In this document: piece after piece, positions 17,270-25,614 of the stretch
Layout of the letters: every line of letters starts with the position of its first letter
How positions within the stretch are numbered: position 1 is the first letter of the stretch
Assembly (NCBI GenBank): GCA_947628075.1
Contig: CANQYF010000001.1
Span: 1-47,652 of the forward strand
Length of the DNA stretch: 47,652 nucleotides
Direction of reading: 5' to 3'
Source: an uncultured Bacilli bacterium
GTDB taxonomy: Bacteria; Bacillota_I; Bacilli_A; RF39; UBA660
Position numbers and translations under genes: made by a program
The notes under the pieces: generated by a model
Seen by the model: only the letters and a program-made list of their open reading frames with translations
What the model was told of the DNA's origin: nothing
Database searches by the model: none

Positions 17270-18169
17270 TTAACCCCACAAATCTTTTTTATATACACCT
17301 TTTTCTATTTCACTTAATATACCATTTTTTAAACTTTCTAAATCTTCGCGATAAGTCATTCCATAGAATTTCGAATTTGTTTCGATTAACTTAATTCTCT
17401 TATTTAATTCTGCAGCACTTTTTACAGCAATATCAGGTATTAACCACTCGGCATTTGAATCATTATGACTTTGAAAAAATGGACTTATATTTTCTTTTAA
17501 ATAATCAAAAATTTTAGGAGTAAAACAAAATAAATTCATTGAAACAGTTTGATTATCCGGAATAGTAAATTCTTCACTTCCATCTAAAGGACGAGCTTTA
17601 CATAAATCACCATATTTTTTTACTGAACTTTCAACAATTTCTTGAATCTCACCATCAGATGCAAAAATAATACCTCTTTTTACTTCGCCATTAAGGGTTA
17701 AAGTATTACCAACTTGAAAGGCTACATTACCATATTCATTATCTTCACAATTTCTTAAAAATTGAGCCGCTTTCATATAAGCATCAGTTCCATAAAAATC
17801 ATCAGCATTAATGATAGCAAAATTTTCATGGACAACATCTCTTGCCGCATAAATAGCATGAGCTGTTCCTAGTGGTTTAACTCTATCTTTGGGAATATGT
17901 ACATCTTCTGGTACATCACTAATTTTTTGAAAAACATATTCGACTGCAATTTTATTTTCAATTCTTTTGCCAATTGTTTCTTTAAATACATTGTAATTTT
18001 CTTCTTTTATAATAAAAACAACCTTATTAAAACCTGCCTTGATGGCATCATAAACCGAATAATCGATAATAAATTCACCATTAGGACCAACTGGCTCAAT
18101 TTGTTTTAAACCTCCAAATCTACTTCCCATCCCAGCTGCTAATACTACAAGTGTTAAATCTTTTTTCAT
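17270..18169 (-). CDS. sugar-phosphate nucleotidyltransferase
   Basis: A 299-residue nucleotidyltransferase of the GT-A/NTP_transferase family. The N-terminal signature LAAGMGSRFGGLKQIEPVGP is the nucleotide-binding loop, and INADDFYG (about residue 120) supplies the metal-binding Asp. These enzymes join a sugar 1-phosphate to UTP or dTTP to make an NDP-sugar for wall or surface polysaccharides. The actual sugar cannot be read from sequence, and it is not a typical GalU or RmlA. It lies between pcrA (4-bp ATGA overlap) and ligA, two genes that are normally adjacent, so it looks like an insertion into a repair operon. Confidence 0.85.
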   Translation of the reverse strand: MKKDLTLVVLAAGMGSRFGGLKQIEPVGPNGEFIIDYSVYDAIKAGFNKVVFIIKEENYNVFKETIGKRIENKIAVEYVFQKISDVPEDVHIPKDRVKPLGTAHAIYAARDVVHENFAIINADDFYGTDAYMKAAQFLRNCEDNEYGNVAFQVGNTLTLNGEVKRGIIFASDGEIQEIVESSVKKYGDLCKARPLDGSEEFTIPDNQTVSMNLFCFTPKIFDYLKENISPFFQSHNDSNAEWLIPDIAVKSAAELNKRIKLIETNSKFYGMTYREDLESLKNGILSEIEKGVYKKDLWG

Positions 18170-20259
18170 TTTCCATCTTCCTTTCTTAAACCTTTATAAT
18201 TTTTTAAAAATTTTTTAATACCAAATCTTTTATTAAAAGCCACAGTTACAAATCTTTCATCTGTGCCAATCACAACCCCTCTACCAAATGATAAATGATT
18301 AACAACGTCACCTGCTTTATATTCTTCATTACTATCATTATACAATAATTCTTTATTTATAACATTAACTTTATTTTCCTCTTCTTCATTAGTTTCTAAA
18401 TAACTTTTTTCAATTTCATTTATAAATCGTGATGGTGGATTAGATTTATATTCTCCATATAACATTCTTCTTTTAGCATTAGTTATATACAATCTTTCTT
18501 TAGCCCGAGTTATTCCTACATAACATAGTCTTCTTTCTTCTTCAATCCCGTTTTCTTCTTCAAAAGAATTGATATGAGGCATAAGCCCTTCTTCCATGCC
18601 TACCATGAAAACCACTTTAAACTCTAATCCCTTAGCGGAATGAAAAGTCATCAAAGTAATAACGTCATCATAATCTTCGTGTTCCGTAATATCCGCAACT
18701 AAACTTATTTCATCTAAAAAGTCACTTAAGTTAACACTTCCTGTCAAGTTTTGATAGTTTTCGGTAATACTTCTAAATTCCATTAGAACTTCTAAACGTC
18801 TTTCATTTTCAAAATTATCTTCTTTCTCTAATGATTCTTTCATTCCCGTTTTATCTAAAACTGCATCAATTAACTCAGTTAATGATAATGATTCTTTAGC
18901 TTTTGTTAATTCTTGAATTATATTTTTAAACTCTAATTCTTTACCTTTAGTTATAGTATTATATATGGAAGTATTGTTATTCTCAGCTTCAATCTCTAAA
19001 TTTTCAATTGTTTTATTGCCAATACCCCGTTTAGGCTCATTAATAATTCTTTTTAAAGATATATCATCATCATGATTTTCTATCAATTTTAAATAACTTA
19101 TTAAATCTTTAATCTCTTTTCTTTTATAGAAATAAAAACTACCTACTACTTTATAAGGAAAATTATTTTTTAATAAAGCTTCTTCATAAACTCGTGATTG
19201 GGCATTAGTACGATAAAAAATTGCAATGTCTTTTTTTTGATATCCCATCTCTAATAAATTTTTGATTTCATTTATAACAATATTAGTTTCTTGACTACCA
19301 TCATTACTTCTAAAATATTTTACTTTTACTCCTTCACCCAATTCACTAAACAAATTTACTTCTTTTTTATTAACATTATTTTTAATAACAGAATTGGCTA
19401 CATTTAATATCGTGGTAGTACTACGATAATTTTGATTCAAAACAATTACTTCAGCATCAGGATAATCTCTTTCGAAATTTAAAATATTTTTATAATTTGC
19501 TTGTCTAAAACCATAAATAGCTTGATTTTGATCACCAACAACAAAAATATTACGATATTTTTTACTAAGAAGTTTAATTAATCGATATTGTACTTCATTA
19601 GTATCTTGGTATTCATCAACTAAAATATATTGATACTTATCTTGATAATACGCTAGTATTTCTTCGTTACTAGTAAATAATTCTACAGGTAATTTTAATA
19701 AATCATCAAAATCAATAACATTATTTTTCTTTAAGGCTTTTTGATATTCAAAATAAACATTCATTGCTTTTTTTTCAATATCACTTAAAAAATATTTAAC
19801 TACTTCATTATCACTTAACATCTCATTTTTAATAAAACTAATTCTATTTCTTACATAGGCTGGTGCTAATTCTTTAGGATCATAATTTAGAGTCTTCATA
19901 CATTTTTTTATTAAACTTAAAACATCTTCTGAATCTATAATTGTAAAATTTTGTACTAAACCTAAAGTTTTATAATTTTCTTTAATAATTCTTAAACCAA
20001 AAGAATGAAAAGTCCCAACAAAAGCATAATCATTACTTACGATTTTATTAATTCTTTCCTTCATCTCTTTCGCAGCTTTATTAGTAAATGTTATTGCTAA
20101 AATATTACCACTATATATACCTTGAGCAATTAAATGCGCAATTCGAGTAGTTAATACTTTAGTCTTGCCAGATCCTGCTCCTGCCACTACTAAACAAGGC
20201 CCATCTATATGCTCTACTGCTTGTTTTTGTTCTTTATTTAAACTGTCTAAATAATCCAT
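18166..20259 (-). CDS. pcrA: ATP-dependent DNA helicase PcrA/UvrD
   Basis: A superfamily 1A 3'-5' helicase used in nucleotide excision repair, rolling-circle replication and removal of RecA filaments. Motifs in order: Q motif and LNKEQKQAVEH, Walker A VAGAGSGKTKVL, motif Ia ITFTNKAAKEM, motif II VDEYQDTN, motif III GDQNQAIYGFR, motif IV LNQNYRS, motif V TFHSAKGLEFKVVFM, motif VI YVGITRAKERLYI. The C-terminus (YKAGDVVNHLSFGRGVVIG...) is the Tudor-like RNA polymerase-binding domain. At 697 residues it is near normal (about 740). Start ATG after GAGGT, with an extended -10 promoter at 20277-20285. First gene of a four-gene operon. Confidence 0.97.
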   Translation of the reverse strand: MDYLDSLNKEQKQAVEHIDGPCLVVAGAGSGKTKVLTTRIAHLIAQGIYSGNILAITFTNKAAKEMKERINKIVSNDYAFVGTFHSFGLRIIKENYKTLGLVQNFTIIDSEDVLSLIKKCMKTLNYDPKELAPAYVRNRISFIKNEMLSDNEVVKYFLSDIEKKAMNVYFEYQKALKKNNVIDFDDLLKLPVELFTSNEEILAYYQDKYQYILVDEYQDTNEVQYRLIKLLSKKYRNIFVVGDQNQAIYGFRQANYKNILNFERDYPDAEVIVLNQNYRSTTTILNVANSVIKNNVNKKEVNLFSELGEGVKVKYFRSNDGSQETNIVINEIKNLLEMGYQKKDIAIFYRTNAQSRVYEEALLKNNFPYKVVGSFYFYKRKEIKDLISYLKLIENHDDDISLKRIINEPKRGIGNKTIENLEIEAENNNTSIYNTITKGKELEFKNIIQELTKAKESLSLTELIDAVLDKTGMKESLEKEDNFENERRLEVLMEFRSITENYQNLTGSVNLSDFLDEISLVADITEHEDYDDVITLMTFHSAKGLEFKVVFMVGMEEGLMPHINSFEEENGIEEERRLCYVGITRAKERLYITNAKRRMLYGEYKSNPPSRFINEIEKSYLETNEEEENKVNVINKELLYNDSNEEYKAGDVVNHLSFGRGVVIGTDERFVTVAFNKRFGIKKFLKNYKGLRKEDGK

Positions 20260-20276
20260 ATGTTTACCTCAAAATA

Positions 20277-20285
20277 ATTATAACA
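20277..20285 (-). promoter_or_regulatory. extended -10 promoter of the pcrA operon
   Basis: TGTTATAAT 18 nt upstream of the pcrA ATG. The -35 is not convincing. It is the same promoter form as before dnaE and yqeG. Confidence 0.6.
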
Positions 20286-20304
20286 TAAATTTCATAGTAA
20301 TTAA

Positions 20305-20329
20305 ATTTAAAAAGCCTAAAAAGGCTTTA
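20305..20329 (-). terminator. terminator after the PBECR3-like gene
   Basis: AAAGCC, 6-nt loop, GGCTTT followed by a T run on the minus strand. The hairpin overlaps the stop codon of the 20327-20716 gene. Confidence 0.8.
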
Positions 20330-20716
20330 TCTATTTAAAATATAACTTAATTCTTTTAACTTCTCTATTTTTCGTACATTTACTGGATATACTGTTGCTA
20401 CATAAGGCTTTTTATTTTTTCTTAAGCTTAGTTTAACAACGACACAAACATTTTCAGCTATTTCTTTAAAATAAAGTAATGATTTCTTATTAGGATCATA
20501 ATATACAAAAGTAGGCTCTTTGATAATTCGAGGAATATTAGATATGGTTTTGTTATAACTATCAACGCTTAAAAATTCTTTAACATGCTTAGCAATATGA
20601 ACATATAGTGATAGGGGCTGTATAATGTCAGCATTTTTATATTCATATAACTTGTATTTTTCTACTACTTCATCTGATATTATACCAACTTTTTTATCAA
20701 TGTTGCCTTTTACCAT
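20327..20716 (-). CDS. PBECR3-like nuclease-fold protein
   Basis: A 129-residue soluble protein. The pattern of H..KH (HIAKHVKEF, about residues 40-50), IPRIIKEPTFVYYD (about 61-75), a strand VCVVVKLSLR and VATVYPVNVRKI resembles the PBECR3 domain, a member of the Barnase-EndoU-colicin-RelE-like nuclease group otherwise found in phage polyvalent proteins. The His and Lys residues would be the candidate catalytic set. The assignment is from motif memory only. The gene stands alone, starts 7 nt after AAGGAG and follows within 20 nt of a terminator-like hairpin that closes a structured RNA, so its transcription probably depends on read-through. It could act on RNA, but no activity can be shown from sequence. 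Confidence 0.55.
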   Translation of the reverse strand: MVKGNIDKKVGIISDEVVEKYKLYEYKNADIIQPLSLYVHIAKHVKEFLSVDSYNKTISNIPRIIKEPTFVYYDPNKKSLLYFKEIAENVCVVVKLSLRKNKKPYVATVYPVNVRKIEKLKELSYILNR

Positions 20717-20733
20717 ACAATCTCCTTTTTAAC

Positions 20734-20885
20734 AAAAAAATTTAGCCCATAGCATGAACTATGGGCTTTTTAGAATAATTTAGTAGTCTCCCAGTTCTAC
20801 ATGTATTCTTTCGGTTATAACCTACTCTGACCTTATAAAATAAGGCGTTAGTGCAAGAAGAATATTTACACCCTTAAATTATTCT
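20734..20885 (-). ncRNA. structured RNA of about 150 nt, possible 6S RNA
   Basis: On the minus strand a perfect 11-bp closing stem, AGAATAATTTA (20885-20875) with TAAATTATTCT (20782-20772), encloses about 90 nt. Inside are an ATTCTT/AAGAAT helix and two hairpins, CCTTAT-TTT-ATAAGG and GGTTATAACC. The RNA is followed at once by a 9-bp GC-rich terminator hairpin with seven T. No reading frame fits. The size and long closed rod agree with 6S RNA, the RNA polymerase decoy, but I cannot confirm its conserved bubble. Other possibilities are a leader attenuator or an RNA partner of the next gene (20327-20716). The promoter is uncertain: CATAAT about 12 nt before the closing stem, or an extended -10 TGTTATAAG near 20982-20974. 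Confidence 0.6.
20736..20767 (-). terminator. strong hairpin terminator between the ncRNA and the PBECR3-like gene
   Basis: AGCCCATAG / CTATGGGCT (20744-20752 and 20759-20767), 6-nt loop, then AAATTTTTTT on the minus strand. On the plus strand it is followed by only TTTT. It lies just before the ribosome site of the 20716 start, so it either ends the ncRNA or attenuates the gene. Confidence 0.85.
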
Positions 20886-21131
20886 ATTAAATATTATGAA
20901 ATATATTAATCATAATATGTATACCCCTTTTCTGGGTATATAAATATTATTAAAGGATTTCTCCTTCAACATACTTATAACATTTTTTGAGGAAAAAATC
21001 AAATGTTTTCTATTTTTTGTTATATTTTTTGCTGTTTTTATCCTTTTTTATATAATAAATTATTAAAAAAGTGTGTTTGAAAATATTGCTATATATAAAA
21101 ACCTAGTAAATACTAGGATAAAATACTAATA
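20886..21131. other. intergenic DNA with two small inverted repeats
   Basis: No gene seen. It holds a perfect 7-bp inverted repeat TATACCC/GGGTATA (20920-20940) and a smaller AAGGA/TCCTT repeat (20953-20966), both upstream of the ncRNA. A 20-codon frame beginning ATGTTGAAG on the minus strand has no ribosome site. The rest is AT-rich. Confidence 0.5.
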
Positions 21132-21208
21132 TGGTGTTCTTGAAGGGATTCGAACCCTCGACCTTACGCGTCGGAGGCGTACGCTCTATCCAACTAAGCT
21201 ACAAGAAC
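21132..21208 (-). tRNA. tRNA-Arg (anticodon CCG)
   Basis: A full cloverleaf of 77 nt with encoded CCA. The acceptor GTTCTTG pairs with CAAGAAC, the D arm contains GTTGGATAGAGC, the T arm is GAGGGTTCGAATCCCTT, and the anticodon stem TACGC/GCGTA closes the loop CTCCGAC, giving CCG. It reads CGG, a rare codon in this AT-rich genome. Confidence 0.97.
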
Positions 21209-21214
21209 ATAAAT

Positions 21215-21223
21215 ATTATATCA
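21215..21223 (-). promoter_or_regulatory. extended -10 promoter of tRNA-Arg
   Basis: TGATATAAT 6 nt before the mature tRNA 5' end. It lies directly after the rseP terminator. Confidence 0.65.
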
Positions 21224-21237
21224 TAAATACCAAAAAA

Positions 21238-21255
21238 AATAAGCCTAAGCTTATT
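21238..21255 (-). terminator. terminator after rseP
   Basis: AATAAGC-TTAG-GCTTATT followed by TTTTTT on the minus strand, starting at the rseP stop codon. Confidence 0.85.
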
Positions 21256-22304
21256 TAAAATAATCGTAAAATGTCGTTTATAGTTACCACAACAATTAAT
21301 AACATCAATAAAATAAATCCAATGGTATGACATAAATTCTCAAATTTTTGATTAACCGGACTTCCTTTTATTTTTTCAATTATTAAGAATAATATTCTAC
21401 CTCCATCAAATGCAGGGAAAGGTAATATATTAATTACTCCAACATTAATTGAAAGATATGCAATTAAATAGACAACTGTGTAAAGGCCTGCTGCAATACT
21501 TGCTCCAACAACTGAATAAATACCTACGGGACCAGACAAAGCATCCAATGAAATTTTACCAGTTACTAGTCCTGCTACTGTTAACCACATTGAGGCTACA
21601 ATAGAATAAAACTTTTGGAAAGCATATTTTATTTTATTAAAGAATCCATATGTTTTAGCTTGATTTACGTACACTCCGAAAACTTTAGATTCCGTACCAT
21701 CTTCATTTTTAGTAATACTAGGTTTAATTTTATAAGTTTCAACTTTACCATTTGAATGTTCTATTTGAAATTCATAAACATTATTATCACTCTTATAATA
21801 TAAAAGAATTGTTGCTTCATCCCATGTACTAATTTTATGATTGTTAATAGCTACTATTTTATCACCCTTAACAATACCAGCTTCATGCATAGGCATACCA
21901 TCTTCTACTGAATCAATGATTGGTGTTAAAGATTGACTTCCCCAAATAAAGGAAATAACCAATAAAAGAATAATAGCCAGAATAAAATTATTAATTACAC
22001 CGGCTGCCATAACTATTACCCGTTGCCAAATTGGTTTATTACATAAACATTTATCTTTTGGAACTTTTTTATCGTCTTCATAAACTTCGCCAGCCATGGA
22101 AACAAAACCACCAATTGGTAAAGCTCTTATATTATAATTAATACCATCTTTTCCTTTTTTGGTATAAATAACGGGTCCCATACCAATTGAAAATTCATAA
22201 ATATAAACACCAAATTTTTTAGCCCATAGAAAATGTCCTAATTCATGAACTAAAACTATTATACCTAATATAAATATAAATAATAATAATGTTAAAAACC
22301 ACAT
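21255..22304 (-). CDS. rseP: RIP zinc metalloprotease RseP/RasP (site-2 protease)
   Basis: An intramembrane zinc protease that cuts anti-sigma factors and leftover signal peptides. His20, Glu21 and His24 form HELGH in the first membrane helix. A PDZ domain occupies about residues 120-190 (GIVKGDKIVAINNHKI), and the second metal ligand is in FPAFDGGRILF (about residue 295) near the end. At 349 residues, slightly short of Bacillus RasP. The start follows GGAGG by 7 nt and the gene is 12 nt after cdsA, as in other Firmicutes. The usual upstream neighbours uppS, frr and dxr are absent. Confidence 0.95.
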   Translation of the reverse strand: MWFLTLLLFIFILGIIVLVHELGHFLWAKKFGVYIYEFSIGMGPVIYTKKGKDGINYNIRALPIGGFVSMAGEVYEDDKKVPKDKCLCNKPIWQRVIVMAAGVINNFILAIILLLVISFIWGSQSLTPIIDSVEDGMPMHEAGIVKGDKIVAINNHKISTWDEATILLYYKSDNNVYEFQIEHSNGKVETYKIKPSITKNEDGTESKVFGVYVNQAKTYGFFNKIKYAFQKFYSIVASMWLTVAGLVTGKISLDALSGPVGIYSVVGASIAAGLYTVVYLIAYLSINVGVINILPFPAFDGGRILFLIIEKIKGSPVNQKFENLCHTIGFILLMLLIVVVTINDILRLF

Positions 22305-22316
22305 GAAGAAGCCTCC

Positions 22317-23096
22317 TTATAAAATATTTAAAAGAATCATATATGCAAATACAACAAATATAAGACTATCTAAACGATCTAATATTCCACCATGACCTGG
22401 CATGATATTAGAAAAATCTTTAATTTCATTTTCTCTTTTTATCTTACTAAATACTAAATCACTCATTTGACCAATTATGGATAAAATAATTGTTATCATA
22501 ATATTGTTAAAACTTAGTGGCCCAATTAAATTGGCATAAATAATTAAAGAAATAACTACGCCTCCAATTAATCCACCAAAAGCTCCTTCCCAAGATTTCT
22601 TAGGACTTAAGCTTGGACACATTTTATGCTTACCTATTAAGCAACCAATAAGATACGCAAAAGTATCCGTAATTATTGTAATACTTAATAAATATATTAA
22701 TAAATTAATATTAACACTTCTTATTGTAATTAATAAATTAAAGAATAGCCCAACTAATAAGGACGATGCTATTAAGTAAAAAGCAGTGGCTGTATCATAT
22801 TTTTCTTTTTTATAAAATATCGTTGGTAGTAAAAGTAAAAATATTGGTAATAAAATTTGTGCATTACTAATAATATCTTTCCCAAAATTACCTAAAACTA
22901 AATATAATACCGAAATTAAACCCAAACCTTTAATAACATTAGGAATATCTTTGTGAGATTTTTTTAGGTTTAATATCTCATTATATGCTAAAATACTTAA
23001 AATACCACAAGCAATTTTAAAAGGATAACCGCCTAACCATATTAAAGGAATAAATATTATTAATGCTACAGCAGCACTTATAACTCTTATTTTCAT
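22317..23096 (-). CDS. cdsA: phosphatidate cytidylyltransferase
   Basis: Makes CDP-diacylglycerol from phosphatidic acid and CTP, the branch point of phospholipid synthesis. It is polytopic, with about seven or eight hydrophobic segments. The C-terminal signature MPGHGGILDRLDSLIFV with the preceding SKIKRENEIKDFS is the CdsA motif. I chose the ATG at 23096 (MKIRVISA), 4 nt after GGAGG; the in-frame ATG at 23111 would place that ribosome site inside the coding region. Product 259 residues. It supplies the pgsA-like enzyme at 36440. Confidence 0.94.
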   Translation of the reverse strand: MKIRVISAAVALIIFIPLIWLGGYPFKIACGILSILAYNEILNLKKSHKDIPNVIKGLGLISVLYLVLGNFGKDIISNAQILLPIFLLLLPTIFYKKEKYDTATAFYLIASSLLVGLFFNLLITIRSVNINLLIYLLSITIITDTFAYLIGCLIGKHKMCPSLSPKKSWEGAFGGLIGGVVISLIIYANLIGPLSFNNIMITIILSIIGQMSDLVFSKIKRENEIKDFSNIMPGHGGILDRLDSLIFVVFAYMILLNIL

Positions 23097-23125
23097 ACTA
23101 CCTCCATACATTATATTCTAAATAA

Positions 23126-23154
23126 AGTATACTATTATTTTTTTATTTAGTAAA
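23126..23154 (-). promoter_or_regulatory. promoter of cdsA-rseP
   Basis: TTTACT, a 17-bp spacer and TATACT on the minus strand, ending about 30 nt before the cdsA ATG and starting just beyond the divIVA terminator. Confidence 0.65.
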
Positions 23155-23179
23155 GAAAAAATGTAGCTTTCTTACTACA
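23155..23179 (-). terminator. terminator after the divIVA-like gene
   Basis: TGTAG, 8-nt loop, CTACA and a T run on the minus strand, 2 nt past the stop codon. The stem is only 5 bp. Confidence 0.65.
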
Positions 23180-23180
23180 C

Positions 23181-23615
23181 TTAATCGTTTAAATCTAACA
23201 TTTCAATTTTATCAAGTTCATTTTCTAAAATATTTTTATATTTTATTTTATAATTAGCAACTTGGTTTCTTAAAGTATTTGCTGCATCTTCCACTTTTTC
23301 GGCTTTTATTAAAGCATTATTAATTATGCGAGAAGCATTCTTCTTAGCATCTTCAATAATAACTTTTGATTCATCAATAGCACTTTTTTTAATATTATGA
23401 GTTGACTCTTCTGCTATTAAAATAGCTCTATTTAATGTTTTTTCTAAATTTTTATAACGTGTTAACTCATTTTTAAGAGATTCAATTTCACGATCGCGTG
23501 CTTTTAAATTATCAAGCATTGCTTCATACTCTTTAGTAACGTTTTGTACAAAAGAATTAACTTCGTTTTTATTATAACCCGGAAAACTATTACCAAATTT
23601 TCTCAAAATCACCAC
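23181..23615 (-). CDS. divIVA: DivIVA-domain protein
   Basis: A 144-residue coiled-coil protein of the DivIVA/GpsB family, which marks negatively curved membrane at the pole and septum. The N-terminal lipid-binding domain reads FGNSFPGYNKNEVNSFVQNV, the family form of F..GYd..EVd.Fl. The rest is heptad-rich (about residues 25-140). The start is uncertain: the longest frame begins with GTG at 23615, followed by another GTG at 23612 and a TTG, none with a good ribosome site. It follows sepF by 12 nt, as part of a division gene pair like the ylm cluster of Bacillus. Confidence 0.85.
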   Translation of the reverse strand: MVILRKFGNSFPGYNKNEVNSFVQNVTKEYEAMLDNLKARDREIESLKNELTRYKNLEKTLNRAILIAEESTHNIKKSAIDESKVIIEDAKKNASRIINNALIKAEKVEDAANTLRNQVANYKIKYKNILENELDKIEMLDLND

Positions 23616-23627
23616 AACCGTTTCTTT

Positions 23628-24035
23628 TTACCACTCTAATTCGTCTTCTGCTCCGTCTTTTGCTTTATCATTATCATCTGTAATTTTACCTTGAACATTT
23701 ACATTTTTAGGAGTACATAAATAAATACCTACCCCAATCTTTTGCATATGTCCACTAATCGCATAAATACAGCCACTTAAAAAATCTATAATTCTTTTGG
23801 CTTGAGCGGAAGTAACTCTTTTTAAGTTTACAACAACACTATTTCTACTTTTTAAATGATCCGCTATAGCCTGAGCTTCCGAAAAACTTCTAGGCTCTAG
23901 AAGAATCATCTTATTGCCAGCCTTATCTGCATCTTTTAAAGCTTCTGATTCAGATATTGCATAATATTCATCTTCTGTCCCGATAACTTCTTCTTCATCA
24001 TTTTTTAACCATTCTTTTAATTTACCAAGTGCCAT
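23628..24035 (-). CDS. sepF: cell division protein SepF
   Basis: Bundles FtsZ and anchors it to the membrane at the septum. The N-terminus MALGKLKEWL can form the amphipathic membrane helix. The conserved domain (about residues 40-115) carries LLEPRSFSEAQAIADHL, VVVNLKRVTSAQAKRIIDFLSGCIYAI and QKIGVGIYLCTP. An acidic tail ends the 135-residue protein. It has its own promoter overlapping the end of glyS and is followed by the divIVA-like gene. Confidence 0.95.
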   Translation of the reverse strand: MALGKLKEWLKNDEEEVIGTEDEYYAISESEALKDADKAGNKMILLEPRSFSEAQAIADHLKSRNSVVVNLKRVTSAQAKRIIDFLSGCIYAISGHMQKIGVGIYLCTPKNVNVQGKITDDNDKAKDGAEDELEW

Positions 24036-24066
24036 ATTTATCCTCCATACTTTAGATTACTACTTT

Positions 24067-24095
24067 ATTCTATCAAATAAATAAAATTTTTACAA
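24067..24095 (-). promoter_or_regulatory. promoter of sepF
   Basis: TTGTAA, a 17-bp spacer and TAGAAT on the minus strand, with the -35 overlapping the glyS stop codon. Confidence 0.65.
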
Positions 24096-25475
24096 GACTA
24101 TTTTGCTTTCAATATAATCTTTTATTTCGTCAACATTTAAAGTAATTTGTTTCATGGTGTCTCTATCTCTTATTGTTACTAAATTTTCATTTAAAGTATT
24201 ATCATCAATGGTTATACAATATGGAGTTCCAACTGCGTCACATCTTCTATATCTTTTTCCTATACTACCAGCATCATCATAACTACAATTAAAATATTTA
24301 CATAAATTGGTATATATTTCATTAGCTTTTTCACCATGAACTTTTTTTACTAAAGGTAAAATTGTTGCTTTAATTGGGGCCAAAGCTGGATGAATTTTTA
24401 ATACTAATCTTTCCTCATCATCTACTAATTCTTTAGTATAAGCATTTATGATTATGGCTAACATTAATCTATCTACTCCCACAGATGGTTCAATTACATA
24501 TGGCAAATATTTTTCATTACTAACTGGATCTAAATATCTTAAATCTTCACCAGAATGTTCCATATGAACACTTAGATCATAATTAGTTCGATCTGCAATT
24601 CCCCATAATTCTCCCCATCCAAAAGGAAATTTAAATTCTATATCCGTAGTAGCTTTACTATAAAAAGATAATTCTTCTTTAGAGTGATCACGATAACGTA
24701 AATTATCTTTATTTAAACCTAATAGTTTTAAAAAATCAATACAATAATTTTTCCAAAAACCAAACCATTCTAAATCAGTATCAGGTTTGCAAAAAAATTC
24801 TAATTCCATTTGTTCAAATTCTCGAGTTCTAAAAATAAAATTACCTGGAGTTATTTCATTTCTAAAGCTTTTACCATATTGAGCAATTCCAAATGGAATT
24901 TTTGCTCGCATACTTCGTTCGACATTTTTAAAATTAACAAAAATTCCTTGAGCTGTTTCGCCTCTTAAATAAATTTTACTTTTAGCATCCTCTGTAACTC
25001 CTTGACTAGTTTCAAAAAGCAAATTAAATTTACGGATATCAGTAAAATCAGCACTGCCACAGCGAGGGCATTTAATATTTTTTTCTCTAATTAATGCAAT
25101 TAATTCTTCCTCTTTTAAACCATCACCTGTAATTTCACCCTTAGTAGCGTCTTCAATAAGTTTATCTGCCCGATATCTACTTTTACAATTTTTACAGTCA
25201 ATTAAAGGATCAGAAAATGAGGCAACATGTCCAGATGCAACCCAAACTTTAGGATTCATAAGTATTGCTGAATCAAGGCCATAATTATAAGTACATTCTT
25301 GGACAAATTTTTTCCACCACAAATTTTTAATATTTTGCTTTAAAACCGCTCCTAAAGGTCCATAATCCCAAGCGTTAGCTAACCCACCATAAATCTCACT
25401 ACCTTGAAAAATATAGCCATAACTTTTACAATAGTTTACCAATTCTTCCATCGTTAAATTATTTTTTTCTTCCAT
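24090..25475 (-). CDS. glyS: glycyl-tRNA synthetase, single-chain (alpha2) type
   Basis: A class II synthetase of the dimeric type also found in Mollicutes, archaea and eukaryotes, not the alpha2beta2 type. It opens with YGYIFQGSEIYGGLANAWDYGPLGAVLK, the family start, then a Cys4 zinc-like pair (CKNCKSRYRA...CPRCGSADF). Motif 2 is FRNEITPGNFIFRTREFEQMELE and motif 3 is EPSVGVDRLMLAII. A C-terminal anticodon-binding domain (about residues 355-455) follows. At 461 residues it is full length. The ATG follows GGGAGG. A T-box leader lies upstream. Confidence 0.97.
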   Translation of the reverse strand: MEEKNNLTMEELVNYCKSYGYIFQGSEIYGGLANAWDYGPLGAVLKQNIKNLWWKKFVQECTYNYGLDSAILMNPKVWVASGHVASFSDPLIDCKNCKSRYRADKLIEDATKGEITGDGLKEEELIALIREKNIKCPRCGSADFTDIRKFNLLFETSQGVTEDAKSKIYLRGETAQGIFVNFKNVERSMRAKIPFGIAQYGKSFRNEITPGNFIFRTREFEQMELEFFCKPDTDLEWFGFWKNYCIDFLKLLGLNKDNLRYRDHSKEELSFYSKATTDIEFKFPFGWGELWGIADRTNYDLSVHMEHSGEDLRYLDPVSNEKYLPYVIEPSVGVDRLMLAIIINAYTKELVDDEERLVLKIHPALAPIKATILPLVKKVHGEKANEIYTNLCKYFNCSYDDAGSIGKRYRRCDAVGTPYCITIDDNTLNENLVTIRDRDTMKQITLNVDEIKDYIESKIVL

Positions 25476-25485
25476 TTTTTCCTCC

Positions 25486-25608
25486 CTTAAAAAGAAAAAC
25501 TCCTAAAAATTTTAGGGGTGAGCTTCGCCCACGGTTCCACCCTAATTATTCTTTAGAAGAATTCTCATTATTATATAGCTCTGGTTTTCCACACCGTCAT
25601 CACTTATT
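25486..25608 (-). promoter_or_regulatory. short T-box leader of glyS
   Basis: The T-box AGGGTGGAACC (25543-25533) with the antiterminator helix and the terminator CCTAAA/TTTAGG followed by AGTTTTT are clear. A stem III hairpin ATTCTT-CTA-AAGAAT precedes it. Only about 48 nt remain for stem I if the promoter at 25615-25643 is right, and the usual AGAGAG/GGTG motifs are missing. A GGA glycine triplet followed by A lies in a small loop (GGT-GTGGAAA-ACC), a candidate specifier, which is inference. Confidence 0.85.
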
Positions 25609-25614
25609 TCCTAA

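Noticed and set aside
20905..20985. 20-codon minus-strand frame beginning ATGTTGAAG upstream of the ncRNA
   Set aside because: No ribosome site before its ATG and two inverted repeats run through it.
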